A stretch of 37,976 nt of DNA from Comamonadaceae bacterium. Its GTDB lineage: Bacteria; Pseudomonadota; Gammaproteobacteria; Burkholderiales; Rhodocyclaceae. The notes under the pieces are model-generated. The model saw only the letters and a program-made list of their open reading frames with translations. It searched no databases and was not told the DNA's origin. The stretch covers positions 1 to 37,976 of the forward strand of contig JANLJE010000045.1 of NCBI GenBank assembly GCA_029255645.1. The letters run 5' to 3'. Made by a program: the position numbers and the translations under genes. Positions 18,961 to 28,874 of the stretch are shown one piece after another (the stretch's first letter is position 1; every line of letters starts with the position of its first letter).

Positions 18961-18965
18961 GGGAC

Positions 18966-19197
18966 TCAGGTCCGGCTTTCCTGTTGCTGAATAACCCACA
19001 TTTGAGCATAAACGCCGTTCTTTGCCAGCAATTCTGCATGGCGCCCCTCGGGGTGGCCGTACTGGATGGTGTCGTAGCGCGTGTCGTTGAGCCGCACCGT
19101 GGTCTGGGGGAGGGTGCCGATGGCGTTTCTCGGGATGAACTGGCTGAACTGGCTGAGCTGGCTGAACTGGCGGCCATCGATGCCGATGGGGCGGTGT
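18966..19197 (-). pseudogene. Decayed, internally deleted ABC-exporter ATPase remnant
   Basis: The open frame reads IGIDGRQFSQ, then AIGTLPQTTVRLNDTRYDTI, QYGHPEGRHAELLAKNGVYA and QMWVIQQQE before TGA at 18968-18966. The first part resembles the Q-loop region of Atm1/HMT1-type exporters (consensus IG-x-VPQDTVLFNDTI-x-YNI). It is joined directly to the extreme C-terminus (HAELLA-x-x-GVYA-x-MW). The signature motif, Walker B and H-loop that belong between them are missing, the PQD is PQT, and a stop at 19208-19206 closes the frame upstream with no start codon. It ends five bases before the kinase ATG, so it was probably the preceding operon gene. Confidence 0.8.
19135..19170. repeat. 9-bp direct repeat inside the ABC remnant
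   Basis: Four near-identical copies of the unit CTGAACTGG lie end to end (first copy ATGAACTGG, third CTGAGCTGG). On the minus strand they read QFSQLSQFSQF in the remnant's frame, at a point where the parent family has a short non-repetitive segment. This fits slippage after loss of selection. Confidence 0.8.
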
Positions 19198-19204
19198 GCA
19201 TGGG

Positions 19205-19233
19205 TTCAGGCGGGGCGAGCCGGCCAGTATATG
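19205..19233 (+). promoter_or_regulatory. Candidate promoter for the thioesterase gene
   Basis: TTCAGG (19205-19210) and TATATG (19228-19233) are spaced by 17 bp. The start codon at 19284 lies about 50 bases downstream. The -10 is reasonable and the -35 weak. There is no other upstream gene on this strand until rplQ. Confidence 0.35.
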
Positions 19234-19283
19234 AAAATTTGCGATGATCTGAGAAAATCAGCGCCTTTGTGAGGAGCTTCGCC

Positions 19284-19685
19284 GTGATCGATCAAACTGT
19301 CCGCCTGCCCGACCGGCAGCCCATCTTGCGCCTGATGCCGATGCCCAAGGAAGAAAACGTGTTCGGCGACATCTTCGGCGGCTGGGTCATGGCCCATGTG
19401 GACCTGGCCGGCGGCCTCGAAGCCATGCGCCATTCCCGGGGGCGGGTGGCCACGGTGGCCGTCAATGCCTTCCAGTTCCACCAGCCGATCTCCTCTGGCG
19501 ATCTGGTCAGTTTCTATGCGGAAGTCATCAATGTGGGCCGTACCTCCATGACCGTGGCGGTTCAGGTTTTTGCCGAGCGGCATCCCTCCAATCCGGTGTT
19601 TGTCAAGGTCACGGAAGCAACACTTACCTACGTGGCCCTGGACGCGGACGGCAACAAGCGCGACGTGCCCCGGGAAAATGCGTAG
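19284..19685 (+). CDS. Acyl-CoA thioesterase, YciA-like hot-dog fold
   Basis: This 133-residue protein of normal family length has the hot-dog segment ENVFGDIFGGWVMAHVD with the conserved catalytic aspartate, then VATVAVNAFQFHQPISSGD and YAEVINVGRTSMTVAVQV. The family hydrolyses short to long acyl-CoA to free acid and CoA in the cytoplasm. GTG at 19284 lies seven bases after GAGGAG and is preferred over the GTG at 19269, which would place the ribosome-binding site inside the gene. It is the first gene after the divergent signalling module. Confidence 0.88.
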   Translation: MIDQTVRLPDRQPILRLMPMPKEENVFGDIFGGWVMAHVDLAGGLEAMRHSRGRVATVAVNAFQFHQPISSGDLVSFYAEVINVGRTSMTVAVQVFAERHPSNPVFVKVTEATLTYVALDADGNKRDVPRENA

Positions 19686-19727
19686 AATCCAGAACTTATT
19701 GTCATTGCCCTGGTTGTGAGCCAAATC

Positions 19728-20882
19728 ATGAACAAAATGCACGCCCTGTCCGCCGCGCTCCTGGCTGCCTTTTCCGGCACGGCCCTCGCTGGTGGCTTTC
19801 AGTCCATGGAGCAGAACGCCAGCGGCCTCGGCACCGGCTATGCCGGCTCTGCCGCGGTGGCAGATAATGCCAGCACCATCTTCTACAACCCGGCCGGCAT
19901 GACCCGCCTGCCGGCCCGCCAGGTTTCCCTGGGCCTGGTTGGCGCCCTGCACAACTATGAGTTCAACAATGAAGGTTCCATCGGTACCGGTGGCAATGGT
20001 GGCGATGCCGGCGAATGGCGCGCCCTGCCCAATGCCTACCTGTCCTGGGCCCTGAGCCCGGAATGGGTGGTGGGCCTGGGGATTTCCTCCCCCTTCAGCC
20101 TGCACACCGATTACGACGACAACTGGCTGGGCCGCTTCCAGAGCGTCGAGGCCGAAGTCCGCACCTTGAACGTCAATCCCTCCGTGGCCTACAAACTGTC
20201 CGAGAAGGTCTCCCTGGGCCTGGGGCTCAACTATCAGAAGATCAAGGTGGATACCGCCTTGAATAATGGGGTGGGCGCTCTGGTGCGCACCTCCACCGAC
20301 GACAGTGCCTGGGGCTGGAATGCCGGCGTGCTGTTCACCCTCTCTCCGGCGATGCGGATCGGGGTGGCTTACCGCTCCGCCATCAAGTACGACCTGGACG
20401 AGCCCGTCAATCTGACCGGCTCTCCCGCCGCGGTTGCCAGCCGCAATCTGGATCTGCCGGGCACCTTCACCCTCTCGGTCTGGCAGCAGGTCTCGGATCG
20501 CTGGGAGGCCATGGGCGATCTTTCCTACACGCACTGGAAGGTCAATGACGACTTCGAGCGTGACAGCTGGCGTTTTGCCTGGGGGGCCGCCTACAAGTAC
20601 AACGAGACCTGGAAGTCCCGGTTTGGCATTTCCTACGATCGCAGCCCGCTGCGGGACGGCGAGCGCAACGCTCAATTGCCCGATGGGCATCGTATCGGCT
20701 TTAGCATCGGCGGCCAGTACAAGCCCAGCCAGAACTCGGCCCTGGATTTCGGCTACACCTACCAGTGGATGAAGAACACCCGGATCGATCAAGCCCAGGC
20801 CGCGGTGCCGGTGACACGCCTCAAGGGTGAATACGATGCTGGCGGCCACCTGCTGGGCGTGCAATACACCCAGAGTTTCTGA
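19728..20882 (+). CDS. FadL/OmpP1/TodX-family outer-membrane channel
   Basis: This 384-residue protein has a signal peptide MNKMHALSAALLAAFSGTAL-A cut before GGFQ. The mature start GGFQSMEQNASGLGTGYAGS followed by DNASTIFYNPAGMTRL is the FadL-family hallmark: the N-terminal hatch and NPAG box. The rest alternates short amphipathic strands and ends in aromatic QSF, as beta-barrels do. The family takes up long-chain fatty acids or other hydrophobic compounds; the substrate here is unknown. ATG at 19728 is chosen because it gives a clean signal peptide; GTG at 19716 is the alternative. It is 42 bp after a thioesterase, a plausible lipid-related neighbour. Confidence 0.9.
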   Translation: MNKMHALSAALLAAFSGTALAGGFQSMEQNASGLGTGYAGSAAVADNASTIFYNPAGMTRLPARQVSLGLVGALHNYEFNNEGSIGTGGNGGDAGEWRALPNAYLSWALSPEWVVGLGISSPFSLHTDYDDNWLGRFQSVEAEVRTLNVNPSVAYKLSEKVSLGLGLNYQKIKVDTALNNGVGALVRTSTDDSAWGWNAGVLFTLSPAMRIGVAYRSAIKYDLDEPVNLTGSPAAVASRNLDLPGTFTLSVWQQVSDRWEAMGDLSYTHWKVNDDFERDSWRFAWGAAYKYNETWKSRFGISYDRSPLRDGERNAQLPDGHRIGFSIGGQYKPSQNSALDFGYTYQWMKNTRIDQAQAAVPVTRLKGEYDAGGHLLGVQYTQSF

Positions 20883-20902
20883 TCCGGACTTGAAGAGGCG
20901 GC

Positions 20903-21475
20903 ATGCAGCTGAGCCTGGGAGATCCGAGCTTGGGCTGGCGTGAAGGATTGCTGGCCCTGATCCTGGGGGTTGTCGTCTACATGGTCTGGCTGCTCTGGCG
21001 CATGCGTCGCATCAGCCGGCGTGATGCAGCGGCACCGGCGCCCCAGGAGCCGCGTGGCGGCCTTCTGGATGATCTGGGGCGAGTCGATCCGGTCGTCGTC
21101 CGTGCGGCGGAGCAGGCCGCCGCACCGGAAAACCAGCCGGAGCCGGCCTGGCCTGCCGAAAATCGCAGTTTCGCCCAGGAAGCGTTCATGGAGGGGGTCG
21201 AGCGGGAAATGGAGCAGATGCGCGAGGAAGTGGATTCCCTGCGCGGTGCCCTGGCCGCCCTGCGCGAAGAAATTTCCAGTCTGCGCGAGGATTTGCAGCA
21301 GGAGATCCATTCCAGCCGGGCCGCCCAGAATGCCTCTCCCCTCTATAGCGACGCCATGCAGATGGCCATTCTCGGCCACGATGCCCTGACCATCTCCGAG
21401 CGTTGCGGTATCGCGCGGGCCGAGGCTGAACTGGTGGTGGCCCTGGTCAAGAACAAGGAGGGAGGGCGCTCATGA
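20903..21475 (+). CDS. DUF2802 family membrane-anchored coiled-coil protein
   Basis: This 190-residue protein has one TM helix near the N-terminus (LLALILGVVVYMVWLLW, about 16-32), a Pro/Ala linker, a predicted coiled coil around residues 95-140 with repeated LREEISSLREDL-like heptads, and a small C-terminal helix-turn-helix-like block, AMQMAILGHDALTISERCGI. That last block matches my memory of DUF2802, a beta/gammaproteobacterial family of unknown function often near motility genes. Its stop overlaps the SPOR gene start by four bases. Confidence 0.75.
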   Translation: MQLSLGDPSLGWREGLLALILGVVVYMVWLLWRMRRISRRDAAAPAPQEPRGGLLDDLGRVDPVVVRAAEQAAAPENQPEPAWPAENRSFAQEAFMEGVEREMEQMREEVDSLRGALAALREEISSLREDLQQEIHSSRAAQNASPLYSDAMQMAILGHDALTISERCGIARAEAELVVALVKNKEGGRS

Positions 21476-22443
21476 CCCAGGATGCTTTTGCACCGGAAAG
21501 CCTGGGTCAGGAAGCCGAGCAGCGCAGCCGCATCGTCAAGCGCCTGATGTTTGCCGCCCTGCTGGTGGGGCTGCTGCTGGGCCTGCTGGCCTTCTTTGAT
21601 TACCTGAGCACGACCGAAGAAGCGGAAGTCCCCGAGTTCACCGAGCCGGTACCGGTTGCCCCCAAACGGCAGCTGACCCAGCCGGTGACGGCGGCGGAGC
21701 CGGAAGCCGCCCCCGCTTTGCCGCCTCCCTCCCTCCCGCCGGAAGCCCCTGCGCCCGCGCCGGATGTTCCTGCGGCCCCGGTTGTGGAAGCGGCTCCGGT
21801 TGTGGAAGCGGCCCCGCCGCCGCGCCCCGAGCCCGCCCTGCCTGCGGCGTCCGCGGCGTCCGCGGTAAAAGCGCCAGACAAGCCCCAGCCCCGCGTTTTC
21901 CCACCGGCTTTACCCAAAGTGGCCCCCATCACCCCCCCTCCGGCGCCAAGCCCGCCTCCCGTCCCAAGCCCGAGGGCCACCCCGGCAGCCGCCGTGCCGG
22001 AATTCACGACACTACCCTCCGCCGCCCCGCCGCTGGCTCCACCCGCCCCGCCGCCATCGCCCCCGCCCCCGCCCTCACCTCCTTCGGTGCCGCCGCCGGT
22101 ACAGCCGCCGACTCCAGCGCCCGCCGTCAAGCCGCCGCTCCCGGCCCCTGCGCCAGTCAAGCCGCCGGTCCCGATCCCCGCGCCTCCTCCTGCCCCCAGC
22201 CCCCGGCCTGCGCCGGTGGCGCCGCGGCTGTTCTCGGGTTTCGTGGTCCAGGCCGGGGTGTTCACCAGCACCCAGCGGGCTGAGGAACTGCATGCCAGAC
22301 TCGCCTTGCACGGCATCCCTTCCACCATCGAAGCCCGGGTTCAGGTGGGGCCCTTCAAGAGCCAGGCCGAGGCCGACGCGGTCCGGGCCAAGATGAAGGC
22401 TGTCGGCATCGACGGGGTGGTGTTGCCGCTCGTCCAGCGCTGA
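21472..22443 (+). CDS. SPOR-domain envelope protein with a long proline-rich linker
   Basis: This 323-residue protein has a cytoplasmic N-terminus, TM helix at about 24-44, a roughly 200-residue Pro/Ala-rich linker, and a C-terminal SPOR domain at about 247-323 beginning FSGFVVQAGVFTSTQRAEEL. SPOR domains bind peptidoglycan stripped of stem peptides at division sites. The layout resembles FtsN or DedD, but the sequence does not identify it as either. The linker could span the periplasm. It is coupled to the DUF2802 gene by a 4-bp overlap. Confidence 0.88.
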   Translation: MTQDAFAPESLGQEAEQRSRIVKRLMFAALLVGLLLGLLAFFDYLSTTEEAEVPEFTEPVPVAPKRQLTQPVTAAEPEAAPALPPPSLPPEAPAPAPDVPAAPVVEAAPVVEAAPPPRPEPALPAASAASAVKAPDKPQPRVFPPALPKVAPITPPPAPSPPPVPSPRATPAAAVPEFTTLPSAAPPLAPPAPPPSPPPPPSPPSVPPPVQPPTPAPAVKPPLPAPAPVKPPVPIPAPPPAPSPRPAPVAPRLFSGFVVQAGVFTSTQRAEELHARLALHGIPSTIEARVQVGPFKSQAEADAVRAKMKAVGIDGVVLPLVQR

Positions 22444-22465
22444 TCCGCCAGGCTTGCCGGTGGGC

Positions 22466-22798
22466 TCATGATCCGGCCAGCTGCTTTTCCAGCCGTTTTG
22501 CAAACACCGTCATTTCCTTGGCGGCCTGCACATCGCCCTTCTGCGTTGCCGTGGCGATGCCCTGGCGGTAGGCCTGCAGCGCCGCTTGCGGCTGCGCGTC
22601 GGCCGCCAGGGCCTTGCCCAGCAGCTTCCAGGCGGCGGAATAAGACGGGTCCCGGCGCACCGCCTCGCCCAGATGCAGCGCCGCTTTAGCCATGTCTCCC
22701 GCCTTTAGCCACTCATTACCCAGACCGTAACGCAGCAGGGCGCCATCCCGGGGGCCATCCAGCAGTTTTTCCAGGTTTTGGATTATGGGTGTGCTCAT
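22466..22798 (-). CDS. Small tetratricopeptide-repeat protein
   Basis: This 110-residue soluble protein contains about two TPR units: LRYGLGNEWLKAGDMAKAAL followed by LGEAVRRDPSYSAAWKLLGK and ALAADAQPQAALQAYRQGI. The A/G/P pattern at canonical TPR positions is clear. It has no signal peptide. TPRs mediate protein-protein contacts; the partner is unknown. It is convergent with the SPOR gene and divergent from ridA, with only 42 bp between starts. Confidence 0.8.
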   Translation of the reverse strand: MSTPIIQNLEKLLDGPRDGALLRYGLGNEWLKAGDMAKAALHLGEAVRRDPSYSAAWKLLGKALAADAQPQAALQAYRQGIATATQKGDVQAAKEMTVFAKRLEKQLAGS

Positions 22799-22840
22799 TT
22801 AACATGCCTCTTTTCTTTCACTCAGAACTGAGACCCCGCC

Positions 22841-23220
22841 ATGCGCAAAACGATCATTTCCACGCCCAAGGCCCCGGCCGCCATCGGCACCTATTCCCAG
22901 GCCGTCAAGGTGGGCGACACCATCTACCTGTCCGGCCAGATCGGCCTGGACCCGGCGGCCATGACCCTGGCAGATGGCATCGACGCCCAGATCATCCAGG
23001 TTTTCGAGAACCTGAAAGCCGTGGCCGAAGCCGCCGGGGGGGCGCTGGCCGACGTGGTGAAGCTCAATGTCTTCCTCACCGACCTGGGTAATTTTGCCAA
23101 GGTCAATGAAGCCATGGCCCGCTATTTCAGCGCGCCCTTCCCGGCCCGGGCTGCCGTCGGCGTCAAGGAACTGCCCCGGGGCGCCCTGGTGGAAGCCGAT
23201 GCGGTGATGTGTCTGGGCGC

Positions 23221-23224
<4 letters not shown>
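22841..23224 (+). CDS. ridA: RidA family enamine/imine deaminase
   Basis: This 127-residue protein has [63 protein letters not shown] and [18 protein letters not shown], covering every RidA/YjgF signature including the active-site arginine. The trimeric enzyme hydrolyses 2-aminoacrylate and related imines made by PLP enzymes such as threonine dehydratase. Its stop overlaps the recG start (ATGA), so the two are co-translated. Confidence 0.93.
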
Positions 23225-25257
<2,033 letters not shown>

Positions 25258-25325
25258 TGCGGCCCCGCTGAGGGGGAGCCATACCCGCAGCCGCGGGATT
25301 CCCGGTTTCGAAAACCCGGTCCGGC

Positions 25326-25604
25326 TCAAGTCTGCTGGGCCGCGTAGGCCGATACACTGACCCCCGCCGCGGCCAGGAATTCGCGCAGGCGCTTCACATC
25401 CGGGCGGGCAAACTCGTTGCTGTGGTGCGGGTGGTGCAAAATGAACTCATGACCGTTCAATAGCACCCTGAAGCGGGCGCCGTGGCTGGACTCGATCTGG
25501 GCGCCCAGATGGTTGAGCAAGGATTCCACCTCGTGCCACTGCAAATTGTTGGGCGAGGGGTCATGGAAAATGGCTTCCAGGGTATGCAGGTGTTTGTGGC
25601 TCAT
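25326..25604 (-). CDS. HicA-type mRNA interferase toxin, no adjacent antitoxin
   Basis: This 92-residue protein starts MSHKHLHTLEAIFHDPSPN, continues QWHEVESLLNHLGAQIESS and HGARFRVLLNGHEFILHHPH, and ends with VKRLREFLAAAGV. This matches the HicA dsRBD-like branch in which KTLEAIF-HDP opens the domain. HicA toxins cleave mRNA and are held by HicB. No hicB-like frame is visible on either side, so it is solitary or chromosomally domesticated. The ATG at 25604 is preceded by GGGAG; the frame extends upstream without support. It is convergent with recG. Confidence 0.75.
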   Translation of the reverse strand: MSHKHLHTLEAIFHDPSPNNLQWHEVESLLNHLGAQIESSHGARFRVLLNGHEFILHHPHHSNEFARPDVKRLREFLAAAGVSVSAYAAQQT

Positions 25605-25730
25605 GGCGGGCTCCCTCGAAATGCGGGTACGGTATGTACAGTATGTTTCCGATAGTAGCCGATTTGCGGCGCACAGGGCCGCATGGGTCAGCCGCTTGGA
25701 TCGTCCGCTTGGGTCATTCGCCTGGATCAT

Positions 25731-26399
25731 TTAATCCCAGCGCTGCTGATAGGAGAAGGTCGGCAGTTTCCAGCCAAAGCGTAGCGCCAGCATGCGAAAG
25801 GCAAAGCCGGCGGCAAAGCAGATCACGGTCGTGAGATCGGCATCGACGCCCAGGTGGCGCAGGACGAGGAACAAGGCGCAGACCAAGAGGGAGACGCTGG
25901 CATACAACTCGCGGCAGAACACCACGGGCACCTGGTTGCACAGCACATCGCGCAGGATGCCACCGCAGATGCCCGTGATCATGCCGGCCATGATCACCAC
26001 GACCACCGGGTAATCGAGCGGTAACGCCACGTTGCAGCCGATCAGGGAGAAGGCCACCAGGCCCAGGGCGTCGAGCATCAGGAAGATGCTTTTCATGTGG
26101 TGCATGAAGTGTGCGAGCAAGGTGGTGGCCAGACCGGCGGCAATCACCAGGTAAACATATTCCGGATGCTGGGTCCAGCCGATGGGATAGTGTCCCAGGA
26201 CGACATCCCGGATGGTGCCGCCGCCCAGGGCGGTGACAAAGGCAATCACCGCCACCCCGAAGAAATCCATGTCGCGGCGACCGGCCGCCAGGGCGCCGGA
26301 CATGGCTTCGGCGGTAATGGCAATCAGATAAATGAGCGGCAGCAGGTCGAATTGCTGGGTGGCAAGGGGTTGAAAAATCTGGGCGAGACCATCGCGCAT
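25731..26399 (-). CDS. TRIC/UPF0126 family membrane channel protein
   Basis: This 222-residue inner-membrane protein has about seven hydrophobic segments in two similar halves. Each half has a glycine-rich motif: FVTALGGGTIRDVVLG (about 57-72) and MITGICGGILRDVL (about 140-153). The GGG/GGI-x-RD pair is the mark of the UPF0126 (YadS/YicG) family, whose structures are trimeric TRIC-like cation channels. Physiological ion and role here are unknown. It lies upstream of, and on the same strand as, the hicA-like gene. Confidence 0.88.
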   Translation of the reverse strand: MRDGLAQIFQPLATQQFDLLPLIYLIAITAEAMSGALAAGRRDMDFFGVAVIAFVTALGGGTIRDVVLGHYPIGWTQHPEYVYLVIAAGLATTLLAHFMHHMKSIFLMLDALGLVAFSLIGCNVALPLDYPVVVVIMAGMITGICGGILRDVLCNQVPVVFCRELYASVSLLVCALFLVLRHLGVDADLTTVICFAAGFAFRMLALRFGWKLPTFSYQQRWD

Positions 26400-26663
26400 G
26401 GAAGAGACTCCGTCAAAATGGGGAAGCCTCGCTGCGGATGCTGCCGTGACGTCGCTCCCCCTGTCTTTTTTACCTGCGCGATCATGGGAGCTGGCGCCTG
26501 CGGCAAAGCCTGTGCATCCGGCGCGCTCCTGCGGGGCCGGCGATTATCGGGATTCAGGGGAATGCGTGTCAAGCAAGTGAGTCCCTGGAATTTTTTTGCG
26601 CTAAGGTAGCGGAGTTTTCGATCATGATGCGTGTTGAATCCGGTCTGGGGCAAAAGGAAAATC

Positions 26664-28805
26664 ATGAAAACCCTGTTTCGCTCCCTCCTCAGATGCGTCA
26701 TCCGGTTCTTGTTCCGGGTACAGGTGCGGGGGCAGCCGGAGGCACTCGAAGCCCGGCCTCTGCTGGTGATTGCCAACCACGTGTCGTTTCTGGATGGCCT
26801 GTTGCTGGGCCTGTTCCTGCCCATCGAGGACCCGGTGTTCGTGGTTCATACCGGAGTGGTGAACAATCCCATCTTCCGCCTGGTGCTGAAGCTCTCCGAG
26901 CATCTGACGGTGGACCCCGTCAGTCCCATGGCCATGAAGAAGGTGATCCGGTTGCTGGAGGCGGGGCGCCCCGTGGTGATTTTCCCCGAGGGGCGCATCA
27001 CCCTGACCGGCAGCCTGATGAAGGTTTATGACGGCCCGGCCTTCGTGGCCGCCAGGACCGGGGCCACCCTGTTGCCGGTGTGTCTGGATGGCCCTTCGCG
27101 CAGCCATTTTTCCCGGCTTTCCGGCCGGCATCCCAAGCAATTTTTTCCCCGCATCACCTTGACCATCCTGCCCCCCCGGACCTTCCCCTGGCCGGATGCG
27201 CCGACGGCCAAACTGCGTCGGCACCGGGCCGGAGAGGCCATGCGCCGCCTGATGCAGGAGATGATCTTCGCCTCCCATTCCCCCCGGACCCTCTATGCCA
27301 GCTTCTGCGATGTGATGCAGATTCATGGCCGCCGCCGGATGCTGGAGGACATCAAGCAGGTGGAGTATTCCGCTCACGAGCTGCTCAAGATGACCCTGAT
27401 GCTGAGCCGTCTGGTGGCGCGCCAGACCCGGCCGGGGGAGAGGGTGGGGTTGCTGCTGCCCAATCTGGCCCCCACCCTGGGTTTGATCCTGGGCTTGCCG
27501 GCCTTGCAACGGGTGCCGGCCATGCTCAATTACACGGCGGGGAGCGAGGCCATGCAGGCCGCCTGTACTGCCGCCGAGGTCAGGACCCTGGTGACTTCCC
27601 GGGCCTTTGTGGAACAGGCCGGACTGGCCGGCAAGCTGGATGCCTTGCAGGGTGTCGAGCGGCTGTATCTGGAAGACCTGCGTGCCAGCATCGGTCTGGG
27701 TGACAAGCTCTGGCTGATGGCCTGGGCCCTGTGGTTCCCGCGCCGAGTCGAATTGCCGGGTTCCCCCGAGGATGCGGCAGTGGTGTTGTTTACCTCGGGT
27801 TCCGAAGGCAAGCCCAAGGGCGTGGAGCTCTCGCACCGGGCGATCCTGGCCAACATCGCCCAGATCCGCGCCGTGGTGGATTTTTCCGTCGACGACAAGG
27901 TGCTCAATGCCTTGCCCATCTTCCATTCCTTCGGCCTTACCGCCGGCACCCTGTTGCCGGTGCTGTCGGGGGCCCGCCTGTTCCTGTACCCCTCACCCCT
28001 GCACTACCGGGTGATTCCCGAACTGGCCTATGACCGGGGCTGCACGGTGCTGTTTGGCACCAGCACCTTCCTGGGCCATTACGCCAGGTTCGCCCATCCC
28101 TACGACTTTTACCGCCTGCGCTATGTGATTGCCGGGGCGGAAAAGCTGTCGGATCCGGTGCGGGGCCTCTGGTTCGAGAAATTCGGCCTGCGCATTTTCG
28201 AAGGCTACGGCACCACCGAGACCGCACCGGTGCTGGCCGTGAATACCCCCATGGCCTACCGTACCGGCACGGTCGGCCAGTTGCTGCCGGGTGTGGAGCA
28301 TCGCCTGGTGCCCGTGCCCGGGATGGCGGGCGGCGGCATCCTGCATGTGAAGGGACCCAACCTGATGAGCGGCTATTTGAAGGTGGAACAGCCGGGCGTC
28401 CTGCACTACCCCGGGTCCGGGCTGGGCGCGGGCTGGTACGAGACGGGCGATGTGGTGGAACTGGATGAAGACGGTTTCGTGAAGATCATCGGTCGGGTCA
28501 AACGCTTTGCCAAGGTGGGCGGGGAAATGGTGAGCCTGGAAGTGGTGGAAAAGCTGGCGCTTGCTGCGTCCCCGTCGGCTCTCCATGCGGCATCCAGCCA
28601 GCCCGATCCGGGCAAGGGTGAAGCCCTGGTATTGTTTACCACGGATCCGGACTTGAACCGGGAAATCCTGCAGCTCCGGGCCCGGGACCTGGGCGTGGCG
28701 GAGCTGGCGGTGCCGCGCAAGATCGTGCGCGTCGACGCCCTGCCCCTGCTGGGCACCGGCAAGATCGACTATGTGACCCTGAAATGCATGGCGGAGGCAG
28801 TCTGA
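26664..28805 (+). CDS. aas: Bifunctional 2-acyl-glycerophosphoethanolamine acyltransferase / acyl-ACP synthetase (Aas)
   Basis: This 713-residue inner-membrane enzyme has an N-terminal PlsC-like acyltransferase with NHVSFLDG (NHx4D box) and FPEGRITLTGSLMKVYDG, then an AMP-binding domain with VVLFTSGSEGKPKGVELSH, FEGYGTTETAPV, YETGDVVELDEDGF and LGTGKIDY. In E. coli Aas activates fatty acid with ATP on bound ACP and re-acylates lyso-PE. ATG at 26664 follows AAAGGAAA; an ATG at 26631 would add 11 unconserved residues. The transporter partner gene lplT follows, in the reverse order to E. coli lplT-aas. Confidence 0.93.
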   Translation: MKTLFRSLLRCVIRFLFRVQVRGQPEALEARPLLVIANHVSFLDGLLLGLFLPIEDPVFVVHTGVVNNPIFRLVLKLSEHLTVDPVSPMAMKKVIRLLEAGRPVVIFPEGRITLTGSLMKVYDGPAFVAARTGATLLPVCLDGPSRSHFSRLSGRHPKQFFPRITLTILPPRTFPWPDAPTAKLRRHRAGEAMRRLMQEMIFASHSPRTLYASFCDVMQIHGRRRMLEDIKQVEYSAHELLKMTLMLSRLVARQTRPGERVGLLLPNLAPTLGLILGLPALQRVPAMLNYTAGSEAMQAACTAAEVRTLVTSRAFVEQAGLAGKLDALQGVERLYLEDLRASIGLGDKLWLMAWALWFPRRVELPGSPEDAAVVLFTSGSEGKPKGVELSHRAILANIAQIRAVVDFSVDDKVLNALPIFHSFGLTAGTLLPVLSGARLFLYPSPLHYRVIPELAYDRGCTVLFGTSTFLGHYARFAHPYDFYRLRYVIAGAEKLSDPVRGLWFEKFGLRIFEGYGTTETAPVLAVNTPMAYRTGTVGQLLPGVEHRLVPVPGMAGGGILHVKGPNLMSGYLKVEQPGVLHYPGSGLGAGWYETGDVVELDEDGFVKIIGRVKRFAKVGGEMVSLEVVEKLALAASPSALHAASSQPDPGKGEALVLFTTDPDLNREILQLRARDLGVAELAVPRKIVRVDALPLLGTGKIDYVTLKCMAEAV

Positions 28806-28806
28806 G

Positions 28807-28872
28807 ATGAATCACCCTCATCCTTTCCCCGCGTCTGTCTTTGCCCCCTACCGTTTCTTTGAGGCTGCCTGA
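28807..28872 (+). CDS. Possible 21-residue leader peptide between aas and lplT
   Basis: The frame MNHPHPFPASVFAPYRFFEAA begins one base after the aas stop, nine bases after GGAGG (28793-28797), and ends with TGA two bases before the lplT ATG. The spacing would suit translational coupling of lplT to aas. The peptide resembles nothing I know and may not be real. Confidence 0.35.
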   Translation: MNHPHPFPASVFAPYRFFEAA

Positions 28873-28874
28873 AC

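Noticed and set aside
25258-25325. Terminator between recG and the hicA-like gene
   Set aside because: Two small stems are possible (CCCGC/GCGGG and an imperfect CCGGTTT/AAACCCGG), but neither has a T-tract in either direction.
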